Of a stretch of DNA of 61,267 bases, positions 29,677 to 38,592 are shown piece after piece. The translations under genes were made by a program, and so were the position numbers. The first letter of the stretch is position 1; each line of letters starts with the position of its first letter. The stretch is from Endozoicomonas atrinae (GTDB lineage: Bacteria > Pseudomonadota > Gammaproteobacteria > Pseudomonadales > Endozoicomonadaceae), in the NCBI RefSeq assembly GCF_001647025.1, contig NZ_LUKQ02000005.1, positions 1 to 61,267 of the forward strand, written 5' to 3'. The notes under the pieces were generated by a model that was given only the letters and a program-made list of their open reading frames with translations, was not told where the DNA came from and did no database searches.

Positions 29677-31710
29677 ATGAATAACCCGCTACTGGAATCC
29701 AGTGAACTCCCTCCGTTTTCCAAAATTCTTCCTGAACATATAAAGCCAGCGATTGAATCCATTATTGATGATAACGAACAAGCAGTAGCGGCGTTACTGG
29801 CTTCCGGGGCCGGTACGGGATGGAGTGCTTTGCAGGAGCCTCTGGACCAACTGGACGACCGGCTGGGTCAGGCCTGGTCACCTGTAGGTCATATGAATGC
29901 AGTGGTCAACAATGAAGCGCTGCGGGATGCTTACAATGGTTGTTTGCCGCTGTTGTCTGAATACTCAACACGCCTTGGGCAGAATCGTCAGTTGTTTGAG
30001 GCTTACCAGTCTCTGGCAGACTCAGAAGAGTTTAATAAGCTGGACAGTGCTCAACAGAAAGTGATTAACGATAATCTCAGGGACTTCCATCTTGCCGGTG
30101 TTGCCCTGGAAGATGATAAGAAAGCCCGCTATGGCGAGATTAAAAAACAGCTATCAGAACTGACCAGTAAGTTCTCTGATAATGTTCTGGACGCCACCAT
30201 GGCCTGGAGCAAGCTGATTACCGATGAATCTGAGCTGGCTGGATTACCCGAGTCCGCACTGGCAGGCGCAAAGCAGCTGGCTGAGTCTAAAGAGAAAGAA
30301 GGCTGGTTGCTGAATCTGGACTTCCCAAGCTACTTTCCGGTGATGACCTATTGCGATAACAGAGAGCTCAGGAAAGAGGTTTACACCGCATTCTCTACTC
30401 GAGCCTCTGACCAGGGACCGAATGCCAGTGAGTTTGATAATACGGAAAACATCCAAGAAATACTCAAATTGCGACATGAACTGGCTCAGCTGCTGGGTTT
30501 TGATAACTACGCCGAGTATTCCCTGGCCACCAAGATGGCGGAGTCTCCTGATAAAGTCATCGAGTTTCTCGAAGACCTGGCTGCGAAAAGCAAGCCTCAG
30601 GCAGAAAAAGAGCTGGCAGAACTGAAAGCGTTTGCCAAAGAAGAGTTTGGTGTTAAAGAACTTGAAGCCTGGGATGTTGGTTATTATGGTGAAAAACTTC
30701 GCCAGCAGCGTTACGCCATTTCGCAGGAAGAGCTACGCCCATGGTTCCCGGCAGAAAAAGCCATTTCAGGCATGTTTGAAGTCGTGAACAGACTCTATGG
30801 CATTGAGTTTGAAACAGTGGATAACGTGGATACCTGGCATAAGGACGTTCGCTTTTTCAACATCACCAGAAAGGGAGAAGTGATCGGCCGTTTCTACCTG
30901 GACCTTTATGCCAGAGAGCATAAGCGTGGTGGAGCCTGGATGGATGTTTGCCGTTCGCGCTGGAAGCAGGATGACAAGTTGCAACTGCCGGTAGCGTATC
31001 TGACCTGTAACTTCACACCTCCAGTTGGTGATAAACCGGCTCTACTGACACACGATGAAGTGGTTACCCTGTTCCATGAGTTTGGTCATGGGCTGCACCA
31101 TATGCTTACCAAGGTTGATTATGCGGCGATTTCTGGCATCAGTGGTGTTGCCTGGGATGCTGTAGAGCTGCCCAGTCAATTTATGGAGAACTGGTGCTGG
31201 GAGAAGGAAGGTCTGGCCATTATCTCCGGTCATTTTGAAACAGGAGAGCCTCTACCGGAAGAGATGTTGAATAAACTGCTGGCCGCAAAAAACTTCCAGT
31301 CCGCCATGATGATGGTCAGGCAGTTGGAGTTCTCGCTCTTCGACTTCAAACTGCACAAGGAGTACAGGGAAAACATCGATGTGCAGTCAGTGCTTAATGA
31401 GGTACGAAAGCAGGTAGCTGTAGTCATACCTCCGTCTTTCAATCGTTTTCAGAACAGCTTCAGCCATATTTTTGCGGGTGGTTATGCGGCGGGATATTAC
31501 AGCTACAAATGGGCCGAAGTTCTATCAGCTGACGCATTTTCACGCTTTGAAGAAGAAGGGATTTTTAACCGGAACACCGGTGAGTCCTTCCTGCATGAGG
31601 TTCTGGAGAAAGGCGGTTCAGCAGAACCTATGGAGCTGTTTGTAAACTTCCGTGGCAGAGAGCCAGAGATTGATGCGCTACTGCGTCACAGTGGTATTCA
31701 GATGGCTTAA
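29677..31710 (+). CDS. prlC: Oligopeptidase A
   Basis: M3-family zinc metallopeptidase of the cytoplasm that degrades short peptides, including cleaved signal peptides. From the ATG at 29677 (MNNPLLESSELPPFSKI) it has 677 residues, close to the E. coli enzyme; the frame can extend to 29629. The zinc site is HEFGHGLHHML with a downstream Glu in GVAWDAVELPSQFMENW. It is followed by yheV, the usual partner. Confidence 0.96.
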   Translation: MNNPLLESSELPPFSKILPEHIKPAIESIIDDNEQAVAALLASGAGTGWSALQEPLDQLDDRLGQAWSPVGHMNAVVNNEALRDAYNGCLPLLSEYSTRLGQNRQLFEAYQSLADSEEFNKLDSAQQKVINDNLRDFHLAGVALEDDKKARYGEIKKQLSELTSKFSDNVLDATMAWSKLITDESELAGLPESALAGAKQLAESKEKEGWLLNLDFPSYFPVMTYCDNRELRKEVYTAFSTRASDQGPNASEFDNTENIQEILKLRHELAQLLGFDNYAEYSLATKMAESPDKVIEFLEDLAAKSKPQAEKELAELKAFAKEEFGVKELEAWDVGYYGEKLRQQRYAISQEELRPWFPAEKAISGMFEVVNRLYGIEFETVDNVDTWHKDVRFFNITRKGEVIGRFYLDLYAREHKRGGAWMDVCRSRWKQDDKLQLPVAYLTCNFTPPVGDKPALLTHDEVVTLFHEFGHGLHHMLTKVDYAAISGISGVAWDAVELPSQFMENWCWEKEGLAIISGHFETGEPLPEEMLNKLLAAKNFQSAMMMVRQLEFSLFDFKLHKEYRENIDVQSVLNEVRKQVAVVIPPSFNRFQNSFSHIFAGGYAAGYYSYKWAEVLSADAFSRFEEEGIFNRNTGESFLHEVLEKGGSAEPMELFVNFRGREPEIDALLRHSGIQMA

Positions 31711-31843
31711 TGGCTTAGACTTCGCACTAATAATGATAAGTCTTGCTGTTAAATGACGGTTATTTGAAGTAAATACGCAGCAGACAGTGTGAGGAGCTTT
31801 CTGTTGCGTATAAATGTCAGGTCACTAGTCAGGGATATGAGCC

Positions 31844-32098
31844 ATGAAAACCAAACGATTTATTGCAGGAGCGGTATGTCCTTCCTGCGGCACGATGGAT
31901 TCTGTCCGTATGTTTCGTAGTGAGACTGAACGGGATTACCGTGAATGTGTTGAATGTGGCTTCAGCGATGTGATGGAAGTGAACCCCAAGCTGGAAGGGG
32001 ATCTACCAGAGGCCCGTATTGCCCGGGAAGAGAGTATTCTGGAGGATCATACCGATGTAATACGCTTTATAGACGCCTCTTCTTCCGATAAACATTGA
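31844..32098 (+). CDS. yheV: YheV-family zinc-ribbon protein
   Basis: The 84-residue protein has two Cys pairs, CPSCGTMD (near residue 12) and CVECGFSD (near residue 36), forming a zinc ribbon. The start MKTKRFIAGAVCPSC is typical of YheV. Function is unknown. It follows prlC in the same direction, as in Pseudomonas. Confidence 0.85.
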   Translation: MKTKRFIAGAVCPSCGTMDSVRMFRSETERDYRECVECGFSDVMEVNPKLEGDLPEARIAREESILEDHTDVIRFIDASSSDKH

Positions 32099-32123
32099 GC
32101 TGTTATGGATATACATTTACCTC

Positions 32124-32252
32124 TGCTGCTTAGGTTCTGTCGTTGTTGCAATGACTTGAAGGACGTGGTTATTCCTTCGTCCTTGCGCCTTGTCAGAAGC
32201 ATTCTGGCTTGAGCTGAGAAATGAAACTTATGTCAACAGAACCTAGGCTGCA
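32124..32252. repeat. Imperfect 17-bp inverted repeat pair, 129 bp overall
   Basis: TGCTGCTTAGGTTCTGT (32124-32140) is inverted as ACAGAACCTAGGCTGCA (32236-32252), with 15 of 17 bases matching. The right arm covers the last codons and stop of the following minus-strand gene. It could be a small MITE-like insertion or a long-range hairpin; no transposase is present. Confidence 0.5.
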
Positions 32253-32893
32253 GAAGTAAACTTCAGTTCTATACCCAGGTTATTGGAAAGGCAGTTCCAG
32301 CGTGACCAGATTCTGATCCACTCCTCTGCACTGCGGTTGTGGATAAACTCCTTGAACTTTTCTTCATGATAGATGGCCTGAGAACGCATCATCTGATCCA
32401 CCGTTTTATCCACAATGATATCCAGCTCATTGGCAAAGCTTTCCCCCAAAATTGAGTGAACAATCAGATTTGCCCAGGTCATATTCATCGGGATCAGCGT
32501 TGATCCAGTTTTTACAAGATACTGGTCGTTTACTTCTTCAATGAGTCGATGAGCAAAATAAGCCTTATCCAGCAATAGATCGAGCCCGGATAATGGCTGA
32601 TCCTGGGTCACGGGAGCCAGGAAGTTTTCTTCGGCAATATCAAGGAACGGTGAGATAAAACTGTGTATACCAACCTGCTGAGAGGCTTCATTAAGTGCCT
32701 CCAGAAAGTCAGGTACATGGTCAATGTAATCCATTGTGAAAATCAGCAATGTCTCACAGGCATTCTCATCAGGCAGTTCAATCGTGCGATGTAATTGTTC
32801 AATCTGATCACTGATAAGCGTTTGGAGGTGTTTGCCTTGTGCTTCCAGCTCTTTGACCCGAATGATTAAATTTCGGATTGCCTGCACATCCAT
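32243..32893 (-). CDS. Hypothetical protein (216 aa)
   Basis: Not recognised. The start has GGGGA just before the ATG. It is a soluble, mostly helical protein. The N-terminal 35 residues look like a coiled coil (NLIIRVKELEAQGKHLQTLISDQIEQLHRT; shown in part), then acidic and hydrophobic helices follow, and the end is SAEEWIRIWSRWNCLSNNLGIELKF. Its coding sequence contains two consensus DnaA boxes (32338 and 32406). The right arm of an inverted repeat supplies the stop codon. A 1-kb empty region follows upstream. Confidence 0.6.
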   Translation of the reverse strand: MDVQAIRNLIIRVKELEAQGKHLQTLISDQIEQLHRTIELPDENACETLLIFTMDYIDHVPDFLEALNEASQQVGIHSFISPFLDIAEENFLAPVTQDQPLSGLDLLLDKAYFAHRLIEEVNDQYLVKTGSTLIPMNMTWANLIVHSILGESFANELDIIVDKTVDQMMRSQAIYHEEKFKEFIHNRSAEEWIRIWSRWNCLSNNLGIELKFTSAA

Positions 32894-33155
32894 ATTTATC
32901 CCCTGTGTTCATCCATTGCTGTCAGCATGAATTATTGACAATGGCTGTCCGGTAGATGCTTACAAAACCATAGTGCTGTTTATAAAACAAGAGATAGTAA
33001 ATATTCCTTTTTCATATATTTCAATATTTTTATAAATAAAAAATAATATAGAAAAAACCTGTAAAATAAGGGTTTTTCCAAATTTTGGAATCTGTTGTGC
33101 AGTCAAAAAAATGGCACACTATATATGCCATGCCAGCTTTTATCAGAAGGATTTT

Positions 33156-33248
33156 ATGGATGGCTGGATGCAATTAGAGGTTGCTTTTTTTGATGAAACT
33201 TTCAAAAAAAAAGTGGTAATGGTGAAGCCTATTCACATAAAGCAATAG
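33156..33248 (+). CDS. Possible micro-ORF (30 aa)
   Basis: ATG 33156 to TAG 33246-33248, preceded by AGAAGG about seven bases upstream. The product (MDGWMQLEVAFFDETFKKKV then VMVKPIHIKQ) is not recognisable. It may be chance. Confidence 0.2.
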   Translation: MDGWMQLEVAFFDETFKKKVVMVKPIHIKQ

Positions 33249-33352
33249 GGCTTGTTTAAACTTACCACTTCTATGATTGCTGGAGCGGTGGTCGCTTTTA
33301 ATAAAAATTGGATGTCTAGGTTAAAAAGTTTTTCATTATAGATCCTGAATAA

Positions 33353-33423
33353 AAATGTCGTTTAATTACAGTTCGTTATAGACCTTAATAATGAATAGCT
33401 TAAATATGTATTAAACGACATTT
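33353..33423. repeat. 14-bp perfect inverted repeat with 43-bp spacer
   Basis: AAATGTCGTTTAAT (33353-33366) and ATTAAACGACATTT (33410-33423) are exact inverses in the AT-rich spacer before coxB. It could be a dyad operator pair or a structured RNA. Confidence 0.6.
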
Positions 33424-33938
33424 ATAGTATTTTAAAATTGGAGATTTCATTTTTTTTCAGCATGTTGTTTAATGGTTTTCTAGAACTATACTCTATGGAC
33501 GATTATTGTCAGACTTAGAGTGTTCTGCTTGGGATGTTTTGTCATAGTATTTCTATGGCGTGAGGTGTTGGATTTGCAGTTATGTGTATGTTAAGCAGTT
33601 TGACTTTGTCTCAATACTGATTGCATATCTGCTCTTGATTAGATGTAGTGGGGTTTTTCAGGTCAGATAAATCAAAGCAATATCGCTTCCTCTCATTGAA
33701 TCCATGTGTGGTTTACCTGCGTAAATGACACAAATGGGCTTCATCATGGGATGGGGATGATGAATGTTTGTAACAATACAAGACCATTGGACAGGTCAGT
33801 ATCGTGACACATGCGACCGGGCAAAATGCTGCTCAGTTGCCAGTCACACCTCTGAGAAGTAAAGCAGCACAACAAGTCTGCACAATAATAATAAGAAGTT
33901 TCCGCTGCGATCAGCGGATAGTCAGGGGATGTAAGGGA

Positions 33939-35126
33939 ATGATGCAGCAGGCGAAATCTCTTTTTCTTCTTCTTGTGGGACTGGCTGTAACGGGTAGTAG
34001 CCGTGCTGCATGGGAAGTCAACATGACCGAAGGTGTGACGGCTGTCAGCCGGAATATCTACGGACTTCATATGACCATATTGATAATCTGTGTCGTGATT
34101 GGCCTGATTGTCTTTGGGGTCATGTTTTATTCTATTTTCAAGCACCGTAAATCCAAAGGTGCCGTACCTCATCAGTTTCATGAAAGCACACTGGTTGAGA
34201 TCGTATGGACATCCATTCCTTTTCTGATACTCGTGCTGATGGCGATCCCGGCGACAAAAACGCTTGTGGATATCTACAACACTGATGAGGCCGATATTGA
34301 TATCAAAATTACCGGCTATCAGTGGAAGTGGCAGTATGAGTATGTTGGAGAAGATGTCTCTTTTTTCAGTAACCTCAGTACTCCCCGGGAACAGATCCTT
34401 AACGTCCGGGACAAGAACCCCAACTATCTTCTGGAAGTGGATGAGCCGCTGGTGATTCCAGTTGGCAAAAAGGTTCGCTTCCTGGTTACCGCTGCTGACG
34501 TTATTCACTCCTGGTGGGTGCCTGCCCTGGCAGTAAAGCGCGATGCCATTCCTGGGTTTATTAACGAAGCCTGGACGAATATTGAAGTGCCTGGCACTTA
34601 CCGTGGGCAGTGTGCAGAGCTGTGTGGTAAGGATCATGGCTATATGCCCATTGTCGTTGAGGCTAAGTCACAGGAAGACTACGACGCCTGGCTGGAGGCA
34701 AAAAAAGCCGAAGCCGAAAAAGAGCGTGAGCTGACGGACAAAACCTGGACCATGGATGAGTTGATGGCCAGAGGTGAGCAGGCCTACAACAAAGCCTGTG
34801 CGGTATGTCATCAGCCCAATGGGGCCGGTATGCCACCGATCTTCCCTGCGCTAAAAGGCAGCCCAATGGCCACGGAAGCCGATCAGATCGGAGCACATGT
34901 CGATATCGTTATGAATGGTAAGAAAGGTTCTGCCATGCAGGCCTTTGCCGGCCAGTTGAATGAGGTGGACCTCGCGGCAGTGATCACCTATGAACGAAAT
35001 GCCTGGGGCAATAACACCGGCGAAATGGTGACACCTAAAGAGATCGTGGAGTACAAGAAAACTGGCAAGTATATAGAAGATCCGGCCAAGCAGGCCATGC
35101 CCGATAACAAACAGGCGAGCCTGTAA
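33939..35126 (+). CDS. coxB: Cytochrome c oxidase subunit II (with C-terminal cytochrome c domain)
   Basis: Receives electrons from cytochrome c through the binuclear CuA site. The start is set at the ATG 33939 (next to another ATG), giving about 395 residues with a signal-like hydrophobic N-terminus; an upstream ATG at 33804 adds an unlikely 45 residues. Two transmembrane helices are followed by the YQWKWQYEY aromatic loop and the CuA ligands CAELCGKDHGYM. The C-terminal haem c domain has CAVCHQ and a late Met ligand (MQAFAG), marking a caa3-like fused subunit. It is first in the cox cluster. Confidence 0.95.
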   Translation: MMQQAKSLFLLLVGLAVTGSSRAAWEVNMTEGVTAVSRNIYGLHMTILIICVVIGLIVFGVMFYSIFKHRKSKGAVPHQFHESTLVEIVWTSIPFLILVLMAIPATKTLVDIYNTDEADIDIKITGYQWKWQYEYVGEDVSFFSNLSTPREQILNVRDKNPNYLLEVDEPLVIPVGKKVRFLVTAADVIHSWWVPALAVKRDAIPGFINEAWTNIEVPGTYRGQCAELCGKDHGYMPIVVEAKSQEDYDAWLEAKKAEAEKERELTDKTWTMDELMARGEQAYNKACAVCHQPNGAGMPPIFPALKGSPMATEADQIGAHVDIVMNGKKGSAMQAFAGQLNEVDLAAVITYERNAWGNNTGEMVTPKEIVEYKKTGKYIEDPAKQAMPDNKQASL

Positions 35127-35137
35127 GGAGAGTAGAT

Positions 35138-36733
35138 ATGACTTCGGTAACTGATACTGCTTCTTCACATGAGCATGACGAGCATCATCATGGGCCTGCC
35201 AAAGGGTTGATGCGCTGGGTTCTTACCACCAACCATAAAGACATTGGGACCATGTACCTGTGGTTCAGTTTCATTATGTTTCTGACCGGTGGGGCCATGG
35301 CAATGATTATCCGGGCTGAGCTCTTTCAGCCCGGGCTTCAGATCGTTGATCCGGGTTTTTTCAACCAGATGACCACGATGCACGGCTTGATCATGGTATT
35401 TGGTGCTGTTATGCCGGCTTTCGTTGGACTGGCTAACTGGATGATTCCCATGATGATCGGGGCGCCGGATATGGCCATGCCCCGGATGAACAACTGGAGC
35501 TTCTGGATTCTGCCCTTTGCGGCCGTGATGCTGGTGAGTACGTTGTTTATGGAAGGAGGTGGGCCAAACTTCGGGTGGACATTCTATGCGCCACTGTCCA
35601 CAGACTACGCTCCACCTTCAACGACATTCTTCATCTTTGCGATCCATATGCTTGGTGTGTCTTCCATCATGGGGGCGATTAATATCATCGCAACCATCCT
35701 GAATCTTCGTGCTCCCGGGATGACCATGATGAAGATGCCGCTCTTTGTCTGGACCTGGTTGATCACTGCCTACCTGCTGATTGCTGTAATGCCGGTGTTG
35801 GCGGGTGCAGTAACCATGATGTTGATGGACATTCACTTCGGTACCAGCTTCTTCAATGCTGGCGGTGGTGGTGATCCCGTTCTGTTCCAGCATATTTTCT
35901 GGTTCTTTGGGCACCCGGAAGTTTACATCATGATTCTCCCCTCTTTCGGGATTGTCTCAGCCATTATTCCGGCATTTGCCCGCAAGCACCTGTTTGGCTA
36001 TACCTCTATGGTTTACGCCACAGCCAGTATCGCTTTTCTGTCGTTTATTGTCTGGGCACACCATATGTTCACCGTTGGCATTCCACTGATTGGTGAGCTG
36101 TTCTTTATGTATGCCACCATGCTGATTGCCGTACCGACCGGGGTGAAGGTATTCAACTGGGTAACCACCATGTTCCGCGGTTCCATGACCTTTGAAACCC
36201 CGATGTTGTTCTCAACGGCATTTGTGGTGCTCTTTACCATTGGTGGTTTCTCAGGGTTAATGCTCTCTATCGCTCCTGCTGATTTCCAGTATCACGACAC
36301 CTATTTCGTGGTGGCTCATTTCCACTATGTGCTGGTGCCTGGGGCGATCTTTGCCATCTTTGCTGCCTGCTACTATTGGCTGCCCAAGTGGACTGGTCAT
36401 ATGTATGACGAGACGCTGGCTAAAGTGCATTTCTGGATGTCCTTTATCGGGATGAACCTGACGTTCTTCCCAATGCATTTTGTCGGACTGGCTGGGATGC
36501 CAAGAAGGATTCCTGACTACGCATTGCAGTTTGCCAACTTCAATGAAATTTCCAGCATAGGTGGTTTCATGTTTGGTACCACGCAATTGCTGTTCCTCTT
36601 TATCGTGATCAAATGCATCAGGGGGGGAGAAAAAGCTGAGGCCAAGCCTTGGGAAGGTGCTGAAGGGCTGGAGTGGAGTGTGCCATCACCTGCACCCTAC
36701 CACACCTTCACAACACCACCGGATGTGAAGTAA
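35138..36733 (+). CDS. coxA: Cytochrome c oxidase subunit I
   Basis: Catalytic subunit with haem a, haem a3 and CuB, a proton-pumping terminal oxidase. The 531 residues have about 12 transmembrane helices. Ligand motifs include MTTMHGLIM (haem a His), WFFGHPEVYIMILPSFG (CuB His and cross-linked Tyr), WAHHMF (CuB His pair) and HFHYVLVPGA (haem His ligands). AAGGAG lies just before the ATG. It is 11 bases after coxB. Confidence 0.97.
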   Translation: MTSVTDTASSHEHDEHHHGPAKGLMRWVLTTNHKDIGTMYLWFSFIMFLTGGAMAMIIRAELFQPGLQIVDPGFFNQMTTMHGLIMVFGAVMPAFVGLANWMIPMMIGAPDMAMPRMNNWSFWILPFAAVMLVSTLFMEGGGPNFGWTFYAPLSTDYAPPSTTFFIFAIHMLGVSSIMGAINIIATILNLRAPGMTMMKMPLFVWTWLITAYLLIAVMPVLAGAVTMMLMDIHFGTSFFNAGGGGDPVLFQHIFWFFGHPEVYIMILPSFGIVSAIIPAFARKHLFGYTSMVYATASIAFLSFIVWAHHMFTVGIPLIGELFFMYATMLIAVPTGVKVFNWVTTMFRGSMTFETPMLFSTAFVVLFTIGGFSGLMLSIAPADFQYHDTYFVVAHFHYVLVPGAIFAIFAACYYWLPKWTGHMYDETLAKVHFWMSFIGMNLTFFPMHFVGLAGMPRRIPDYALQFANFNEISSIGGFMFGTTQLLFLFIVIKCIRGGEKAEAKPWEGAEGLEWSVPSPAPYHTFTTPPDVK

Positions 36734-36748
36734 ACGACAGGAGTCAGT

Positions 36749-37315
36749 ATGAGCGAACAGGATAGAGAAGAGAAACCGGAGGCTATTGAGCACTCAACTC
36801 GTCGCACTGTCATTCGCTCCATACTCGTAGCCTGTGGCATGTTCGCCTTTGGTTTTGCCATGGTGCCACTGTACAACGTGTTCTGTCAGGTGACGGGGTT
36901 GAATGGTAAGACGGACCCTGATCCCTATATGTACAAGGCTGCAGAAGCCAAAGTGGATACCAGCCGTGATATCAAGGTGCAGTTTGTGGCCACCAAGAAT
37001 GCGGGCATGAGCTGGGACTTCTCTCCCAGCACCCCACAGGTAACGGTTCACCCTGGTGAGCCGGGGCTACTGAACTTTGTTGCTAAAAACCCCACGGATA
37101 AAAGGATGGTGGGCCAGGCAATTCCCAGCGTAACGCCATTTGAAGCGACCAACTTTCTTCATAAGGTCGAGTGTTTTTGTTTTACCACTCAGACACTGGA
37201 GCCCGGGGAAGAAAAGGTCATGCCACTGCGGATTATTGTCGACCAGGAACTGCCAAAACACATAAAAAAGCTAACGTTGTCTTATACGCTGTTTGATGTA
37301 ACGCATATGAACTGA
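36749..37315 (+). CDS. ctaG: Cytochrome c oxidase assembly protein CtaG/Cox11
   Basis: Copper chaperone that delivers CuB to subunit I. It is 188 residues, with one N-terminal membrane helix (about 24-44) and a periplasmic copper-binding domain carrying CFCFTTQTLEPGE and LPKHIKKLTLSYTLFD. CAGGAG precedes the ATG. It lies between coxA and coxC, the usual arrangement. Confidence 0.95.
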   Translation: MSEQDREEKPEAIEHSTRRTVIRSILVACGMFAFGFAMVPLYNVFCQVTGLNGKTDPDPYMYKAAEAKVDTSRDIKVQFVATKNAGMSWDFSPSTPQVTVHPGEPGLLNFVAKNPTDKRMVGQAIPSVTPFEATNFLHKVECFCFTTQTLEPGEEKVMPLRIIVDQELPKHIKKLTLSYTLFDVTHMN

Positions 37316-37398
37316 ATCAGTTGAGCCGTTTTTTTTGAAGATTGTTCGGGAGAAAAGGCGTACTCCCTGTCAGATCAGGAGAGGTGAAAGAAAGTATT

Positions 37399-38289
37399 AT
37401 GGCTACCGAAGGTACCTACTACGTTCCGGCCCAGAGTAAGTGGCCAATCATTGCATCTATTGGGCTATTTCTGACCCTTCTGGGTGCTGGCATGATGATG
37501 AATGACATGACTGCTGGTGTTAAGGATTCCAGTGCTCACTATGTATTTTACGCCGGTGGTCTGATTATGGCCTGGATGCTGTTTGGCTGGTTCGGCAATG
37601 TTATTCAGGAGTCCCGTGCAGGGCTTTACAGTGCTCAAATGGACCGGACATTCCGCTGGGGTATGTTCTGGTTTATTTTTTCAGAAGTGATGTTCTTTGC
37701 TGCACTGTTTGGAACCCTCTTCTATGTCCGGGTACTAGCCGTTCCCTGGCTGGCCGGTGAGGGTGAAGGAGCCATGACCCATGAAATGCTCTGGCCAAAC
37801 TTTATTGCGGACTGGCCATTGATGGTGAATCCGGACAATGACCTTTTTGTTGGGGCTGCCGATGTTGTTGACCCTTTTCACCTGCCACTGTTGAACACAC
37901 TGTTGCTGGTTGCCTCCAGTATCACACTGACCCTGGCGCACCATGCACTGAGGGCGAATGATCGCTACAAGATAAAACTGTGGTTGATCATTACGCTGGT
38001 GCTTGGTGCCGCATTCTTATTTTTCCAGGTTGAAGAATACATTGAAGCCTATAACGAACTGGGTTTAACCCTTAGTGCTGGTATTTATGGCTCAACCTTC
38101 TTCCTGCTAACTGGTTTTCATGGTGCTCATGTAACCCTGGGAGCCATTATGCTGGCGGTAATGCTGGTGCGAGTCTACCAGGGGCATTTTGAAGCGGATA
38201 ACCACTTTGCCTTTGAAGCCGCCAGCTGGTACTGGCACTTCGTGGATGTGGTGTGGGTTGGACTGTTTATATTTGTTTATCTGGTTTAG
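37399..38289 (+). CDS. coxC: Cytochrome c oxidase subunit III
   Basis: Membrane subunit that stabilises the oxidase core. The ATG at 37399 (MATEGTYYVPAQSKWPI) is chosen over one at 37342 on family start, giving 296 residues with seven transmembrane helices. It has FRWGMFWFIFSEVMFFAALFG, the FHGAHVTLGA motif and a terminal ASWYWHFVDVVWVGLFI. Its stop overlaps the convergent small membrane gene by four bases. Confidence 0.95.
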   Translation: MATEGTYYVPAQSKWPIIASIGLFLTLLGAGMMMNDMTAGVKDSSAHYVFYAGGLIMAWMLFGWFGNVIQESRAGLYSAQMDRTFRWGMFWFIFSEVMFFAALFGTLFYVRVLAVPWLAGEGEGAMTHEMLWPNFIADWPLMVNPDNDLFVGAADVVDPFHLPLLNTLLLVASSITLTLAHHALRANDRYKIKLWLIITLVLGAAFLFFQVEEYIEAYNELGLTLSAGIYGSTFFLLTGFHGAHVTLGAIMLAVMLVRVYQGHFEADNHFAFEAASWYWHFVDVVWVGLFIFVYLV

Positions 38290-38501
38290 CGATATAACCA
38301 GGGCGCCTGGCTGTGGATATCTCCATGAAGCCAGGCAACAACAATAATAACCATAATCAAAACGGTCAGACCGATACGAACTTTCAGAGAATTCAGCAGT
38401 TTTGGCGAACTCTTTTTCTCTGTCAGCAAAAAATAAAAGCCGGTACCCAGACTGATAACCACGGCAAAGAAAAGAACAATAACGACGACTTTTATCCACA
38501 T
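38286..38501 (-). CDS. Twin-transmembrane protein, DUF2909 type (71 aa)
   Basis: Two hydrophobic helices (about 4-26 and 45-60) are separated by a basic loop (EKKSSPKLLNSLKVRIG). This is the small two-helix protein found between coxC and surf1 in Pseudomonas-like cox clusters; its function is unknown. It runs opposite to the cluster. Its start codon lies in a DnaA box (38492-38500), and a second box (38520-38528) sits just upstream. Confidence 0.8.
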   Translation of the reverse strand: MWIKVVVIVLFFAVVISLGTGFYFLLTEKKSSPKLLNSLKVRIGLTVLIMVIIVVAWLHGDIHSQAPWLYR

Positions 38502-38528
38502 ATTCCTGGCTCAAGAAAGTTATCCACA
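38492..38528. promoter_or_regulatory. Pair of consensus DnaA boxes between the DUF2909 gene and surf1
   Basis: TTATCCACA occurs at 38492-38500 and 38520-38528, same orientation, 28 bases apart. It covers the start codon of the minus-strand gene and the divergent promoter region towards surf1. Confidence 0.6.
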
Positions 38529-38592
38529 AGACAAGTTCCTGAGATGAACTCAGTTTTTTTCCACACAATAACATAGAAAGACTGTTCACTTG

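Larger units (their letters stand above)
32894..33938. other. Large AT-rich spacer upstream of the cytochrome oxidase cluster
   Basis: About 1 kb without a convincing gene. It contains a 30-codon frame (33156-33248), a 14-bp inverted repeat (33353-33423) and AT-rich runs. It presumably carries the promoter of coxB, but no near-consensus promoter stands out. Confidence 0.5.

Noticed and set aside
33744-34637. Long minus-strand frame (297 codons) opposite coxB
   Set aside because: It lies over the clearly recognised coxB frame, matches no family and has a shadow-like composition rich in His and Arg.
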